Positions 43,617 to 53,625 of a stretch of DNA of 64,000 nucleotides are shown here, one piece after another. The stretch lies in the NCBI GenBank assembly GCA_963734395.1, contig CAVTGY010000002.1, forward strand, positions 434,001-498,000. Reading direction: 5' to 3'. Both the position numbers and the translations under genes were made by a program. Each line of letters opens with the position of its first letter. Position 1 is the first letter of the stretch. This stretch comes from Bog-756 sp963734395. Its GTDB lineage: Bacteria > Actinomycetota > Acidimicrobiia > Acidimicrobiales > RAAP-2. A model generated the notes under the pieces. It did no database searches, was not told the DNA's origin, and was given only the letters and a program-made list of their open reading frames with translations.

Positions 43617-44001
43617 CTACTCCCCGGCGACCAGATCTCCCTCCGGACAGGTCGAGCGACTCCAGGGCCAGCAGGGAATCCAGCTGGTCGGCCATGCTCT
43701 CGATCTCATCGGCGTCGTAGTACCCCCGGTTGAGGGTGAGGGTCAGCTGCTGCTGCACCAGCGCCAGCGCGTCCTCGGCCGCGGCCGCGGCGTCGTACAC
43801 CGAGAACAGGCGGGCCTGCATGGCCTGTGCCGACACGAACTGCGATCCCTCGCTTCTGCGCTTCTGCGGGGAGCGCCCGCAGCAGGTCCCCGGGGGTCGC
43901 GTCGCCACGGTCCGACCGGCCGCCACTGGCTCCGTCGAGCCGTTCACCTCTGGGTTCACGTCCTGGCTCTCCCGTTCTGCTGGCACTTCTCCTGCGTTCA
44001 C
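43617..44001 (-). CDS. hypothetical helical protein (two or more frame breaks)
   Basis: A polar head (NAGEVPAERESQDVNPEVNG) in the frame from GTG 44001 is followed, after changes near 43880 and 43860, by GDLLRALPAEAQ and then FVSAQAMQARLFSVYDAAAA, EDALALVQQQLTLTLNRGYY and DADEIESMADQLDSLLALES. A last change near 43640 gives DLVAGE and the stop at 43617. This is an amphipathic all-helical protein of about 125 residues; no family recognised. It converges with the LLM gene, 5 bp apart. The opposite-strand frames over this region are shadows. Confidence 0.5.
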
Positions 44002-44154
44002 CTGGTTCCATATCTTGTCGCCCGGCGCACCGCACCCCGGGCTTCCTCCTTCTCACTTCACAACACCGGTGGGTCGTCTTCATCTTCCATCTGCCCGGTC
44101 CGCACCGGTCGGTGCTGCTCCCTGCCACGACGGCCGACGACATGGCTGTCCAGT

Positions 44155-44983
44155 CTACCGGGGTGGTGCCGGCGCCTCGGTTCGCTCGGGCAGGAGGAGG
44201 ATGGCTCCGGCCAGGAAACACACGGCACCGATGAATGTCCCGAGGTTGGACAGACTCCGCATTTCGGACCTGACCGGTCGAGGGGACGATGTATCCGGCC
44301 ACTGCCGACCCCATGAAGGCAATCGATCCGACCAGGTTGAGCAGCGTGATCCACCACGCCAGCCTGTGGGGGGACCAGGCCAGCCAGCCGTGGCACACCT
44401 CGAACCACGCCAGGCTGCTGGCCACCAGGAAGCACACCGAGCCGATGGCATCCGGCCTCCAGATGTGCTGATGGGCCTGCTGGGTGGTGAGGTCGACCCC
44501 CATGGCGGTGCCGGTGCTCACGTTGAAGTACACCGTGCCCACCAGTTGGATCCCCGATGCCCACCAGTCGATCTGGTGCGGGCGCCAGACCAGAATTCGC
44601 CCCCAGCCCCGGGTCGGACCCGCGGCACCGGCATCAACCGACTCGCGGTACTGGAGGAATCCGGCCGCGGTGAAGAACACCGACCCGACGAAGAAGGTGA
44701 TCGAATCGGAGCGGTCCCCGACCGCGCCGGCGTACCCGGGTGCCGCCCCGATCGCGAACAGGGCGGATCCCACCGCGAACAGGACGCCGATCCACCAGCC
44801 CCGGGCCCGTGGATCCCACCACGTCCCACCGTGGCGCACGGTCGGGTGCCCGGCTCTTGCGCTTCGGCGGCGCGATTCGATCCGGGCCACCAGCCCATCG
44901 GGACGCTCGTACTCGATGAAGGTGATGAACGGCCCGAGGCCGCCTCTCCGGCCGGTGCGCGAACCGGGGGCGTCATCGACCAT
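44155..44983 (-). CDS. multi-pass membrane protein, YrhK-like (frame break near 44265)
   Basis: ATG 44983 opens MVDDAPGSRTGRRGGLGPF and FIEYERPDGLVARIESR, a cytoplasmic part. Six or more helices follow, among them WIGVLFAVGSALFAIGAAPG, SITFFVGSVFFTAAGFLQYR and SVCFLVASSLAWFEVCHGWL, with WRPHQIDWWASGIQLVGTVY between. The frame changes near 44265 (GYIVPSTGQVR), after which LSNLGTFIGAVCFLAGAILL ends the protein at 44155. Repeats of this kind resemble YrhK-like modules. Function unknown. Confidence 0.65.
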
Positions 44984-45099
44984 CGAGCGAGCCAGTGGCC
45001 CTGTCTCTGTCCGATCGGTGATCCGCACGCACCGGCTCAGTATCGTCGTTCTGCCCGACAGAGGACGCGATCTGGTTCTGCGATGATGAGAGCAGCGGA

Positions 45100-45118
45100 G
45101 CCGTTCCCCGGAAACGGC
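45100..45118 (+). promoter_or_regulatory. small hairpin in the 5' region of the gene at 45136
   Basis: GCCGTT and AACGGC pair as a 6-bp stem with a 7-base loop, ending 17 bp before the ATG at 45136 and just before its AAAGGAG site. It might affect translation. Such stems also arise by chance in GC-rich DNA. Confidence 0.25.
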
Positions 45119-45135
45119 CGAAGTAAAGGAGATTG

Positions 45136-46214
45136 GATGGAGGGAGGCATCACCGACGACGCTCGTTCGACCATGATGCGGGCCGCCTTGGCCAGGGTGG
45201 GCAGGGAGGAGATGAAAGCCGGTTTGGCTTCCACCTCCGATCCGACGTTTCGCGGTGCCCAAGGCGGTACGCAATGCTCTCAATGCGCTGCAGAAGCAAA
45301 AGGACCCGGTCGACGCGGTACTGAGGACCCCCTACCGGGCCGCCGTCCCCTACCTGGCCGCGGCCATCGCCGACGCTTGTCTGTCCCGCACCATCGAGGA
45401 GTTGGGGGACGCGTCGGACGATCCGACCAGGGAGCAGCTACTCGCCGCGCTCGACCGGGTCCACGACTCGTACTCGGACGCCACCGTTGCGGTCATGCTG
45501 GCCACCGTCGCCGGCCGGCGGGATGCCCGCCTCCGATCTCTGTTTCGAAATTCTGGCCGACGATGAGCGTTTCGGCCTGACCGACCGTTCCGAGTACGAA
45601 CAGATCGGCCGGTGCACCCGCTCGGGTCGACCGCCGTCCAGAGCGCAGCGAGCGCCGAGCAGCGTGAGGCACGGCGGCTGAAGAAGCAGCAGGATGCCGA
45701 GGACCGCCGAAGGAGGATGGAGGCGGCTCGCAAGGCGGGGGAGCAGATGCGACAGGCCAGAAAGCAGGGACGGGCGAGTCGGCCCACGGCTTCGGACCCC
45801 GGGTCTGTGGGAGCCGAACCGGCGGTCGCACGAACGGTGCCCCGATTCAGACGAAAGGCCACGCTCACCCCGGTCGAAGAAGCGGAGTTCGACCGCGACG
45901 ATCCGTGGACCGGCGGGGTCGTCTTCGTCTGGGTGCCGTTCGATGGCGTCGATCCGTCCCAATCGACCCTCGACGGGAAGGCGCGACGCTGCGTGGTGGT
46001 GGCCGGTTCCCCGACCCGATTGTTGGTACGGCCCGGCTACTCCGAGCAGGGGTCGAAGAGCCGCGACTGGACGTCGGTGCCCCTTCGTTACTGGAGGCAG
46101 GCCGGCTTCGATCGTCCTACCTGGATAGACACCGGGTCGCTCCGGGTCCCGCGGGACGAGGCCCAGCCGCCGTCGGGGTGGCTGACCCAGGAGGATTGGA
46201 ACGCCCTCTGGTAG
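45136..46214 (+). CDS. hypothetical protein with helical head, coiled coil and C-terminal beta domain (three frame breaks)
   Basis: AAGGAGATTGG precedes ATG 45136. The protein continues over four frames: TDDARSTMMRAALARVGREE; then KAVRNALNALQKQKDPVDAV and VPYLAAAIADACLSRTIEEL from about 45255; then ASDLCFEILADDERFGLTDR near 45540; then AEQREARRLKKQQDAEDRRR, a charged coiled coil, from about 45640. The last 100 residues (GGVVFVWVPFDGVDPSQSTL, RRCVVVAGSPTRLLVRPGYS, WLTQEDWNALW) are a compact beta domain that resembles a PemK/MazF-like barrel, but the match is weak. About 355 residues. Function unknown. Confidence 0.55.
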
Positions 46215-46296
46215 GGAGCGCCTGGTGCCGGCCACCGCTGGGTGGCGGCTGGAACATCCCGGGCAGGCGCCAGGTCCGAGCACGATCAGTCGGCGG

Positions 46297-48073
46297 TCAC
46301 CCGCCGGTCGTGGTGCTGAGCGACCCGTCGCCGGCGGGAAGCGACGCCCTGATCACCTCGAGGATCTCCTCGCCGATCAGCTCGTGGCGTTCGAGTAGAG
46401 CGTCCCGCAGCGCTTCGACGACATACCGGTGTTCCTCGAGCATCTGGGTGACCGAAGCCTTTGCCGTGCCCAGCAGGTCTTCGACCTCGGCGCGACCGTC
46501 GTCGGTGGAGAGGACCTTGGAGACGATGCCGCCGGCCGGGTACTCCAGGGCCGCTGAGGAGACCAGGGTGGTGCCCATGCCCAGCTGGCCGATCATCTGG
46601 CAGGCATTCTGGGTGGCCGCCTGAAGGTCGCTGGCCACCCCGGTCGAGGCCTCCCCGAAGAACAGCTCCTCTGCCACCATGCCCCCGAATGCGATGTCGA
46701 CCAGGGCTCTCACTTCCGACTTGGTCTGGGTGAACCGCTCTTCTGCCGCGGCGTGGCTGAGCAGCCCGAGCGCGTCTCTTCGCTTGACGATGGTGAGCAC
46801 CTCGAGCTTGCGACCCTTGCCCACCAGCCAGGCGACGGTGGCGTGACCGGCCTCGTGGGTGGCGATGGTCCGCCGTTCGTCCTCGGTGTACTCGACCGGT
46901 TGGGCCAGACCGATCTCCTCGGTCATCTTGGCCTGCTGCAGGTCGTTCCACGAGAGCCTGTCCGCCCCCCGGCGGAGGGCCCACACCAACGCCTCGTCCA
47001 TGCAGGTGCTCGATCATCACCGGTGAGTACCCGGCGGTGAGGGCGGCCAGGGTCTCGCGCCTGGCCGGATCGTCGAGGTCGGTCTCGTGGGCCTTCTTGC
47101 CCAGGTAGTAGTCGATGATGTCACGGCGACCGGACCGGCTGGGCAGGCCGAAGTAGATGTTGCGGTCGAAGCGGCCCGGCCGCAGGAGGGCAGGGTCGAG
47201 GTCGGAGGCCCGGTTGGTCGCCCCGATGACCAGAATGTTGGCCGGGGCCTGCACCGGCCTCGGCAGGCGACGGTCGACGGGCAGCCAGACGTTGATGGCG
47301 TCGATCATGGCCCCTTTGAGCCGCAGCGAGGTGGTCGTCTGCTCGAAGGACTGGAGCTGGATCAGCAGCTCGTTGACCACCCCGGGGATGCCCTCACTGT
47401 GATGCGACGATCCGGAGCTACGAGCGGCCCCGATGGCATCCAACTCCTCGATGAAGCCGATCGCCCCGCCTTCGTTCCGGGCATGCTTGCGCAACGCCTT
47501 GAAGAAGGCCCGTATCTTGCGGTTGGTCTGGCCATAGAACATGGACTGGAACGCCGACGACGAGACGAACAGAAAGGGGACGCCGGCTTCGGCGGCCATG
47601 GCCTTGGCCATGTAGGTCTTGCCGGTTCCCGGCGGTCCTTCGAACAGGATCGCCTTACGCGGCGATCCACCCATCTGCTCGGCGAAGGTCCGATGGGCCA
47701 GAAAGAGGTTGAGGGTCTTGGTGACCTCCTCCACCAGCGTCTCCGACCCCCGGACATCGTCGAAGCCCATGGTCAGTTCGTCGGGACGGTAGAGGATGTG
47801 GGGTGAGCGGCCGGCGGCCAGCAACGGGACCACCATGACCAGGGCCAGCACGGTGATCAGGGCCATGGCCGGCAGCAGAGGATCGAGCGAAGCCGGAATG
47901 TGGGGGATCGGGATGCCGGCCCTGGGATCGAAGAGGTCCCGCAACACGAGCAACAGGGCCACGGGCGCCAGCACCAGGCACAGGCGCTGGAACCGAGAGG
48001 TGCGAGCCCGCCGTTGGTGGGCGCCGACATCGGTGGTGCCCACCGCCGCCACACCGGTGTTCCCCGGGGCCAC
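46297..48073 (-). CDS. FtsH-like membrane AAA+ zinc metalloprotease (frame break near 47000)
   Basis: Two helices (LCLVLAPVALLLVLRDLF and LLPAMALITVLALVMVVPLL) lie close together, leaving only a short loop where FtsH has a periplasmic domain. The AAA core follows: Walker A GPPGTGKT at 146-153, Walker B AIGFIEELDAIG with Glu209 in place of the usual Asp, and the second region of homology TNRASDLDPALLRPGRFDR. An extra segment of about 35 residues (KGAMIDAINVWLPVDRRLPR) sits before that region. After a frame change near 47000 comes the protease: HEAGH zinc site and VASDLQAATQNA with the third ligand Asp. It probably degrades membrane or regulatory proteins. Not a standard FtsH. Confidence 0.85.
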
Positions 48074-48459
48074 CAGTCGGCTCAGATCCGCCGAGTCCTC
48101 TTCACCAGTGCCGTGGCGCTTGTGTTCGGCGCGACCGGTTCGTCGCCGGATGGTCGACCCGGTTACCCCGGTACTGCCGAGTGTCCGGTTCCAGTCGTTC
48201 TTTGCTCACCACGGCTTGCCTCCAGCTGGGCTCCTGGGTACCTGACAGCACCTTTGGACTATCTGATCGACCCGGTACAACCGGCTCGACGAGTGCCCCT
48301 CTGTCGACAATTTCCGCAATATATGCACCACGCAGCGCGGTGGTAATTGTCGACCCTAGACGGTCCGATCGGAGTCCGCATTAATGATCGCCCAGGGTGT
48401 GCACGTGCCCCCGCGGAGTGACCAATACGCGCCGACGATCGCTGTCACCGGGTCGCGAA
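48074..48459. other. 386-bp intergenic region upstream of the FtsH-like gene
   Basis: No protein-like frame. Holds a 10-bp perfect inverted repeat (48303-48354). It lies between the lipoprotein stop and the FtsH-like start on one strand, so it should include a terminator, a promoter, or both. Confidence 0.5.
48303..48354. promoter_or_regulatory. inverted repeat GTCGACAATT ... AATTGTCGAC
   Basis: Arms at 48303-48312 and 48345-48354 match at all 10 bases, separated by 32 bp. Pairing continues inward with CC/GG and C/G positions, so the RNA could form a long imperfect hairpin. No T-tract follows in either direction. It sits about 230 bp upstream of the FtsH-like start. Confidence 0.45.
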
Positions 48460-49324
48460 CTACCGGTTGGTGGACGCCGGGACCGGGAACTCCCTCACCT
48501 CGAAGTCGGAGAGGATGGTCGGACACAGTGAGGCGTCGGTGAGCGAGCAGGACTCCGCGGCAATGTTCACACTGGACCCGTAGGTGACCGCCGGCTGCAC
48601 CTGGGGGAAGATCACGGTTCCGGTCACCGCTTGGGCTCCTCCGGAGCCCTCGAGCGTTCCGGCGACGCCGGCCGGGTCGGTGACCGAGGCGATGTCCGGC
48701 GTGGGCAACGAGCTCTGCTCGCCGGTCGGCTTCAGTCCGTTGCAGTTGGCCTCGGCCTGCTGCCACTTGAGCACGGTGAAGAACGGGCACACCAGGGCGA
48801 TTCCCCGTGCGTGCCCGGTGGTGTCGAAGGTGGCGAAGATGCCTTCCGCTCCGGCCGGAGGGACGCCGAATGCGCTCGGGTCGGGGACGCCCGGCGGGTA
48901 GACGGCCAATCCGGTGGCGCCCTGGTTCCCGTGGGGTCTGCGCACATGACCAGCCGGTCGGGCCCGAGCACGGTGTGCACTCCGTCGGAGTAGAACTCGA
49001 CGGTGCCCACCAGGGTGGTCGGAATGGGGGCGAGGAGGACGGTCGGCTTCCACCCCTGGCTCCCGAGCGATCCCCCCGAGGCTGGTGGTGCACGCCACCA
49101 CCGGGAACGCCACCGCCACCTCCCCGGTGAGCGGCGCCGTCGACGCCGGCGCCGAGGTTGCCGTGGCCGAGGCCGACGATGGTCGGCGTGGTCGACGCCG
49201 ATCCGATCAGCGAGCTGCTGCACCCGGCGAGGAGGACGCCGAACACGGCGAGCGGCCACGATTCGTGTGGCAGCAGAAGCCGCGCCGGTCGGCGCGGAGG
49301 TGCAGAGGGAGTCCGGGCGGTCAC
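48460..49324 (-). CDS. lipoprotein of unknown function (about three frame breaks)
   Basis: The frame from a GTG at 49324 has LPLAVFGVLLAGCSSSLIG-type residues: a lipobox (LLAGC) and then STTPTIVGLGHGNLGAGVDG. The next pieces lie in other frames: VAVAFPVVACTTSLGG near 49100, GWKPTVLLAPIPTTLVGTVE and YSDGVHTVLGPDRLVMCADP near 49000, then GATGLAVYPPGVPDPSAFGV and TFDTTGHARGIALVCPFFTV to the stop at 48460. It has paired Cys and a mature domain of about 230 residues. Predicted to be a membrane-anchored extracytoplasmic protein. No family recognised. Confidence 0.6.
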
Positions 49325-49442
49325 TGATCCAGACGTTAAGCCAACCCGGATCCCGATCGGTGGTGGTTTCCTCCGTGGCGTGCCCTAGGCGAAGCGAACT
49401 GGGTTCGGCACGGTGGCATCGACCGCACCGGCCGCGAAACGT

Positions 49443-50334
49443 CTATCGCAGGGGAACCGGGCATCCCGACTGGACCAGTTTGTCCGGATTGCGGACCATC
49501 CGGATGGCCACCACCCGATCGACCGTGGACCTCGAACGCGGTCACCAGGTCGACCACACCGGCGATGGTGATCACGGCACCGACCTCGGCGTTGACGGTG
49601 GCCGGTCGCACGCTCGATGTCGCCGGTGTAGCGGTGGGCCAGATTGACCAACAACCTGGCCACCCGCTGGGGCCCGACCACCGGGCGTCGGGCGGCCCGC
49701 CTGGCCGCGCCGCCGTCGGCGACGCAGACCACATCCGGGGCCAAGGCTCCAACACCGGCGTCGATGTCGCCGACGGCGATGGCGGTCAGCAGCGCGTCGA
49801 TGATGGTCGCGTTCGGCATCGGGGTCACGGTCGACCGATCGGTTGCCGGACCCGCCGCCGAGCCCGGCTGGCGATCTGACGACAGGCCGCCTCCGACTTG
49901 TCCCACGGTGTCCGCGATGTCGGCAAAGGGCACGCAGAACACGTCGGCCAGACAGGAACACCGCCCGGTCCACCGGCTTGAGCTGGTCGAGGACGGTCGA
50001 GGAAACCCCAGTCGAAGCGAGTCGGCCAGCACGGCGGCGTCGTCCGGCCCGGTCCGGCGACACCAGGGGCTCGGGCAGCCACGGTCCCACATAGGTCTCG
50101 CGACGGCGCCGGGTGGATCGGATGTGGTCGAGCGCGATCCGGGTGGTCACCGTGGTCAGCCACGCCTCGGGTCGCTCCAGTTGGTCGGGGTCGACGGTCT
50201 GCCATCGGAGCCAGGCGTCTTGGACCACGTCCTCGGCGTCGGAGACCGTGCCCAGCATCCGGTAGGCCAGCCCGATCAGACGAGGACGCTCCCGTTCGAA
50301 GACATCGGTGGGGTCGGTGACGGCCCGTGGTCAT
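49443..50334 (-). CDS. sigJ: ECF sigma factor, ECF41/SigJ type with C-terminal SnoaL-like domain (several frame breaks)
   Basis: ATG 50334 overlaps the upstream stop as ATGA. After an early break, PTDVFERERPRLIGLAYRML and GTVSDAEDVVQDAWLRWQTV form sigma region 2, and ERPEAWLTTVTTRIALDHIR follows. Region 4 pieces (LKPVDRAVFL, FADIADTVG, EAACRQIASRARRRV) lie in three frames. The C-terminal extension reads ATIIDALLTAIAVGDIDAGV, VVCVADGGAARRAARRPVVG, and AIRMVRNPDKL, ending at TAG 49443. NPDKL is the hallmark end motif of ECF41. The usual DGGGK is here DGGAA. The C-terminal domain controls promoter binding without an anti-sigma factor. Cotranscribed with the FAD protein upstream. Confidence 0.82.
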
Positions 50335-51596
50335 GCCACCATTGTGGAAGAGCCGGGACGGCCCTGTCGACCGGCCAGCGGCCCGGCGGCCCGGCCGCTG
50401 GCCAGGGCGGCATCGGCCAGCAGCCCGTCCGGGCCCACCCAGTCGCCGGCCATGGTCACTCCCGGCACACCGGTGTCCACGACGGTCGGGCGACCAGCCA
50501 GTCCGCCGGTTGCGGCCCGGGGGAGGGCGCCGGCCACCGTCAGGTGGGCGAGGAACCGGCTGGTCACCACCTGTTCGGGCCGAACGCCGGCCCGACGACC
50601 AACCGCTCGAGCTGGGGCCGGTCCTCGGTCGGCACTGCGGGCGCCGTAGCGGATGGCGGCCACCACCGCCTGTCCGTCGGGGCACTGCGGGCGGGCGGGG
50701 ACTGCACGGTGACGTAGATCGGGTCATCGACGGACAGCACGTACCCGGGCTCGGGGATGGTGTTGACCCCCAGATCGAGGCAGGCGGCGGTGAGCGGCTC
50801 ACCGAGCTCGCCCCACCCCGGGTCGGCCGGCAGCAGCCGGCGGATCGCTCCGGGGCCCCCGGTGGCCACCACCACGGTCGGGCGGTCATCGTCCCCTCGC
50901 CGGTGTGCACCTCGACGCCGTCGCCGGCCCGGTCGACGCCGCAGCACCTCGGCCCCGGTGCGGATGTCCAGCGGTCCGGCCAGGGCATCGATGAGCTGTT
51001 GCCACCCGCCGTGGAGGTAGAGGACCCCACCCTTGGCGGCCAGCTGCAGTTGGGCGACGGCCGCATCGGCGCTGAACTGGTCGACATCGGCGGTGTAGGT
51101 GCTCGAGGCGGATGAGCGCCCGGACCACGGCCTCGGCGTCCGGTCGTAGACGGCAGGCCGGCAGATCCACTCGGCCACCGACGTCGTGGACAGCCCGGCC
51201 GGCTTCATGCGGGGCAACCCGCCGAGCAAGCAGACCAGCTGAGACTTGCCCCGCGAACTCGACCGCATCGGTGCGCATGAGCGACAGCCGGTCCGGTCGG
51301 CAGGAGATGGTGGGCTGCTCGCCGACCAGGGCCCGGTAGCGGGCCAGGGGCGGCGCCGCCCCCGGCGGGGTGACGCCGAGCGCCGCGAAGCACCCGCGCA
51401 CCCGACTCCACCGACGTAGAGCGCATGCGCACCCATGTTGAGGGTGAAGCCCTCCCGCTGCGACGGTGCGGGCCCGCCACCCGGATCCGTGGGCCTCGAG
51501 GAGCACCACCCGAGCATCCTGTTGGCTGGCGGTGGCCGCCGCGGCCAGGCCGGCCAGCCCGCCACCGACCACGATCACATCCCAGTCTGTTCTCAT
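50331..51596 (-). CDS. FAD-dependent phytoene-desaturase-like oxidoreductase (several frame breaks)
   Basis: ATG 51596 has AGAGGG upstream. MRTDWDVIVVGGGLAGLAAA is the FAD-binding start, then ASQQDARVVLLEAHG. Later pieces in other frames: FTLNMGAHALYVGG, CFAALGVTPPGAAPPLARYR, TDAVEFAGQVS, PAGLSTTSVAEWICRPAVYD, and AVAQLQLAAKGGVLYLHGGW. The C-terminal TMAGDWVGPDGLLADAALAS is typical of the CrtI/amine-oxidase superfamily. About 420 residues once joined. It may oxidise a carotenoid- or steroid-like compound. The stop codon overlaps the sigJ start, so the two form an operon. Confidence 0.78.
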
Positions 51597-51692
51597 ATCC
51601 CTCTGACGCCGCCCGGCCCGAAGGTGTGACACCAACCGGGAATCCTTGATCCGGCCGGCCGGGCTCCCCTGGTGGTCGGCGATCTCGCACCG

Positions 51693-51724
51693 ACGTTGAC
51701 GTATACGTTAAGATATCTTTACGT
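51693..51724. promoter_or_regulatory. ACGT-repeat and palindrome in the divergent sigJ-operon/MFS-operon promoter region
   Basis: ACGT occurs at 51693, 51699, 51705 and 51721; the first three are spaced exactly 6 bp. ACGTATACGT (51699-51708) and AAGATATCTT (51710-51719) are perfect 10-bp palindromes. ACGTTAAGAT/ATCTTTACGT (51705-51724) is a 20-bp palindrome with one mismatched pair. TTGACG at 51696 could be a -35 element. The MerR protein encoded second in the rightward operon is the natural candidate to bind here. Confidence 0.55.
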
Positions 51725-51751
51725 GGTCGTAATCAATTGCGAAGGTGAGCG

Positions 51752-53625
51752 ATGGCGCTGCTGGACGGGGTGAGGACAGGCAAGGACGACCGCAAGGTGA
51801 GGCTGGCCGGGTCGCCGGCCGGGCTCCCGGCCAACTACAAGTGGGTGGCCCTGTTCATCTCCACGCTGGGCATGCTGATGGCCACCATCGACGGGTCGAT
51901 CGTGCTGATCTCCCTTCCCGACATCTTCCGGGGCATCGGGATCGATCCGCTGGAGCCGGGCAACACCTTCTACCTCCTCTGGATGATCCTCGGCTTTCTG
52001 GTGGTCACCAGCGTGTCGGTGGTCAGCCTCGGTCGGATGGGTGACATCTACGGCCGGGTGCGCACCTACAACCTCGGCTTCGCCGTGTTCACCTTCTTCT
52101 CGCTGCTGTTGAGCATCACCTGGATGACCGGTCACGGCGCCGCGGTCTGGCTGATCACCATGCGCCTCTTCCAAGGGGTGGGCGCGGCCATGCTGATGGC
52201 CAACTCGGCCGCCATCCTCACCGACGTGTTCCCGAGCAACCAACGGGGGATGGCGCTCGGGGTCAACCAGGCCGCCGCGCTCAGCGGCACGTTCATCGGG
52301 TTGGTCCTCGGCGGCGTCCTCGCCCCGATCAATTGGCGTCTGATCTTTCTGGTGTCCGTTCCCATCGGGCTGCTCGGCACCGTCATCGGCTACCTCAAAC
52401 TCCGCGAGACGAGCCCGCGCCGGCCGGCGCGCATCGACTGGCCGGGCAACATCACCTTCGCCGTCGGCCTGGTGCTGGTGATGGTGGGGATCACCTACGG
52501 GATCGAGCCCTACGGCCACCACCCATGGGATGGACCAACCCGATGGTGATCTCGGCGCTGGTGATCGGCGTGGCGCTGCTGGTCGCCTTCTGCGTCATCG
52601 AGACCAAGGTCGCGGAGCCGATGTTCCGCCTCCAGCTGTTCAAGATCAGGGCCTTCACCAGCGGCGTGCTGGCCAGCTTTCTGGCCGCACTGAGCCGGGG
52701 TGGACTGATGTTCATGCTGATCATCTGGCTCCAGGGGATCTGGCTGCCGTTGCACGGCTACGCGTTCAGCGTCACCCCGTTGTGGGCGGGCATCGCCATG
52801 GTGCCCCTCACCGTCGGGTTCCTGGTCGCCGGACCCATCTCGGGCATCCTCTCCGACCGCTTCGGTCCCCGCCCCTTCGCCACCGGCGGCATGCTGGGCA
52901 CGGCGGTGTGCTTCGCCCTCCTCGAGCTGCTGCCGGTCGACTTCCCCTACTGGCTGTTCGGCCTCCTGCTGTTCTTCACCGGGCTGACCATGGCCGCCTT
53001 CGGGTCACCCAACCGGGCCGGCGTCATGAACAGCCTGCCCGCCCAGCACCGGGGTGCCGGGTCGGGGATGAACACCACCTTCCAGAACTCGGCCCAGGTG
53101 CTCTCGATCGGGATCTTCTTCACCTTGATCATCATCGGTCTCATGTCGTCGCTGCCCCAGCATCTCCTCCACGGACTGGAGTCCCACGGGGTGCCCGCCG
53201 ACGTGGCCGAACGCACCGCCCATCTGTCGCCGGTCTCCACCCTGTTCGCCGCCTTCCTCGGCTACGACCCGATCCAACACCTGATCGGTGCCCACACCCT
53301 GTCCCAGCTCCCCGTGGCCCAACAGCAGGCGCTCACCGGACGCGGCTTCTTCCCCGGGCTGATCAGCGCGCCGTTCCGCGCCGGCCTGCACGCGGCACTG
53401 GACTTCGCCATCGTGGCCAGCCTGTTGGCGGCAGCGGCCTCGTGGCTCCGCGGTGGGAAGTACGTCTACACCGAGCCGGACCGGCGCCGGGGAGCCGACG
53501 ATCGAACCGGAGCGGTGGCGCCGATGAGGGTGAGGAGGTGGCCACTCCGGAACGCCGGCCACTCCCGGTCGGTGCCACCGACGACGTGTCTGCCAGCCTC
53601 GATCGCACAGGTGGAGGCGGGATGA
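51752..53625 (+). CDS. MFS drug/efflux transporter of the DHA2/EmrB type (frame break near 52528)
   Basis: GAAGGTGAGCG precedes ATG 51752. FISTLGMLMATIDGSIVLIS in helix 1 has the DHA2 motif, SLGRMGDIYGRVRTYNLG is the loop 2-3 motif, and GVNQAAALSGTFIGLVLGG is helix 5. The first frame ends near 52549; the second resumes at MVISALVIGVALLVAFCVIE near 52545 and carries AFGSPNRAGVMNSLPAQHRG and GAGSGMNTTFQNSAQVLSIG. About 14 helices and 620 residues. Expected to export hydrophobic drugs or metabolites using the proton gradient. First gene of an operon with merR-type and dienelactone-hydrolase genes. Confidence 0.85.

Noticed and set aside
42910..44001. 363-codon minus-strand frame
   Set aside because: Most of it is antisense to the LLM oxidoreductase; only its first part, after frame repair, looks like a real protein ending at 43617.
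43730..45580. 616-codon plus-strand frame
   Set aside because: It runs antisense through the helical and YrhK-like genes and has typical GC-rich shadow composition. Only its last part belongs to the gene at 45136.
45538..46214. MazF/PemK toxin with an antitoxin upstream
   Set aside because: No small antitoxin-like gene precedes it, and the beta domain is the tail of a longer protein; the likeness is too weak to call a toxin-antitoxin pair.
49825..51087. 420-codon minus-strand frame as one protein
   Set aside because: It spans the end of the FAD enzyme and the sigma factor in mixed frames; the composition is shadow-like except for short pieces.
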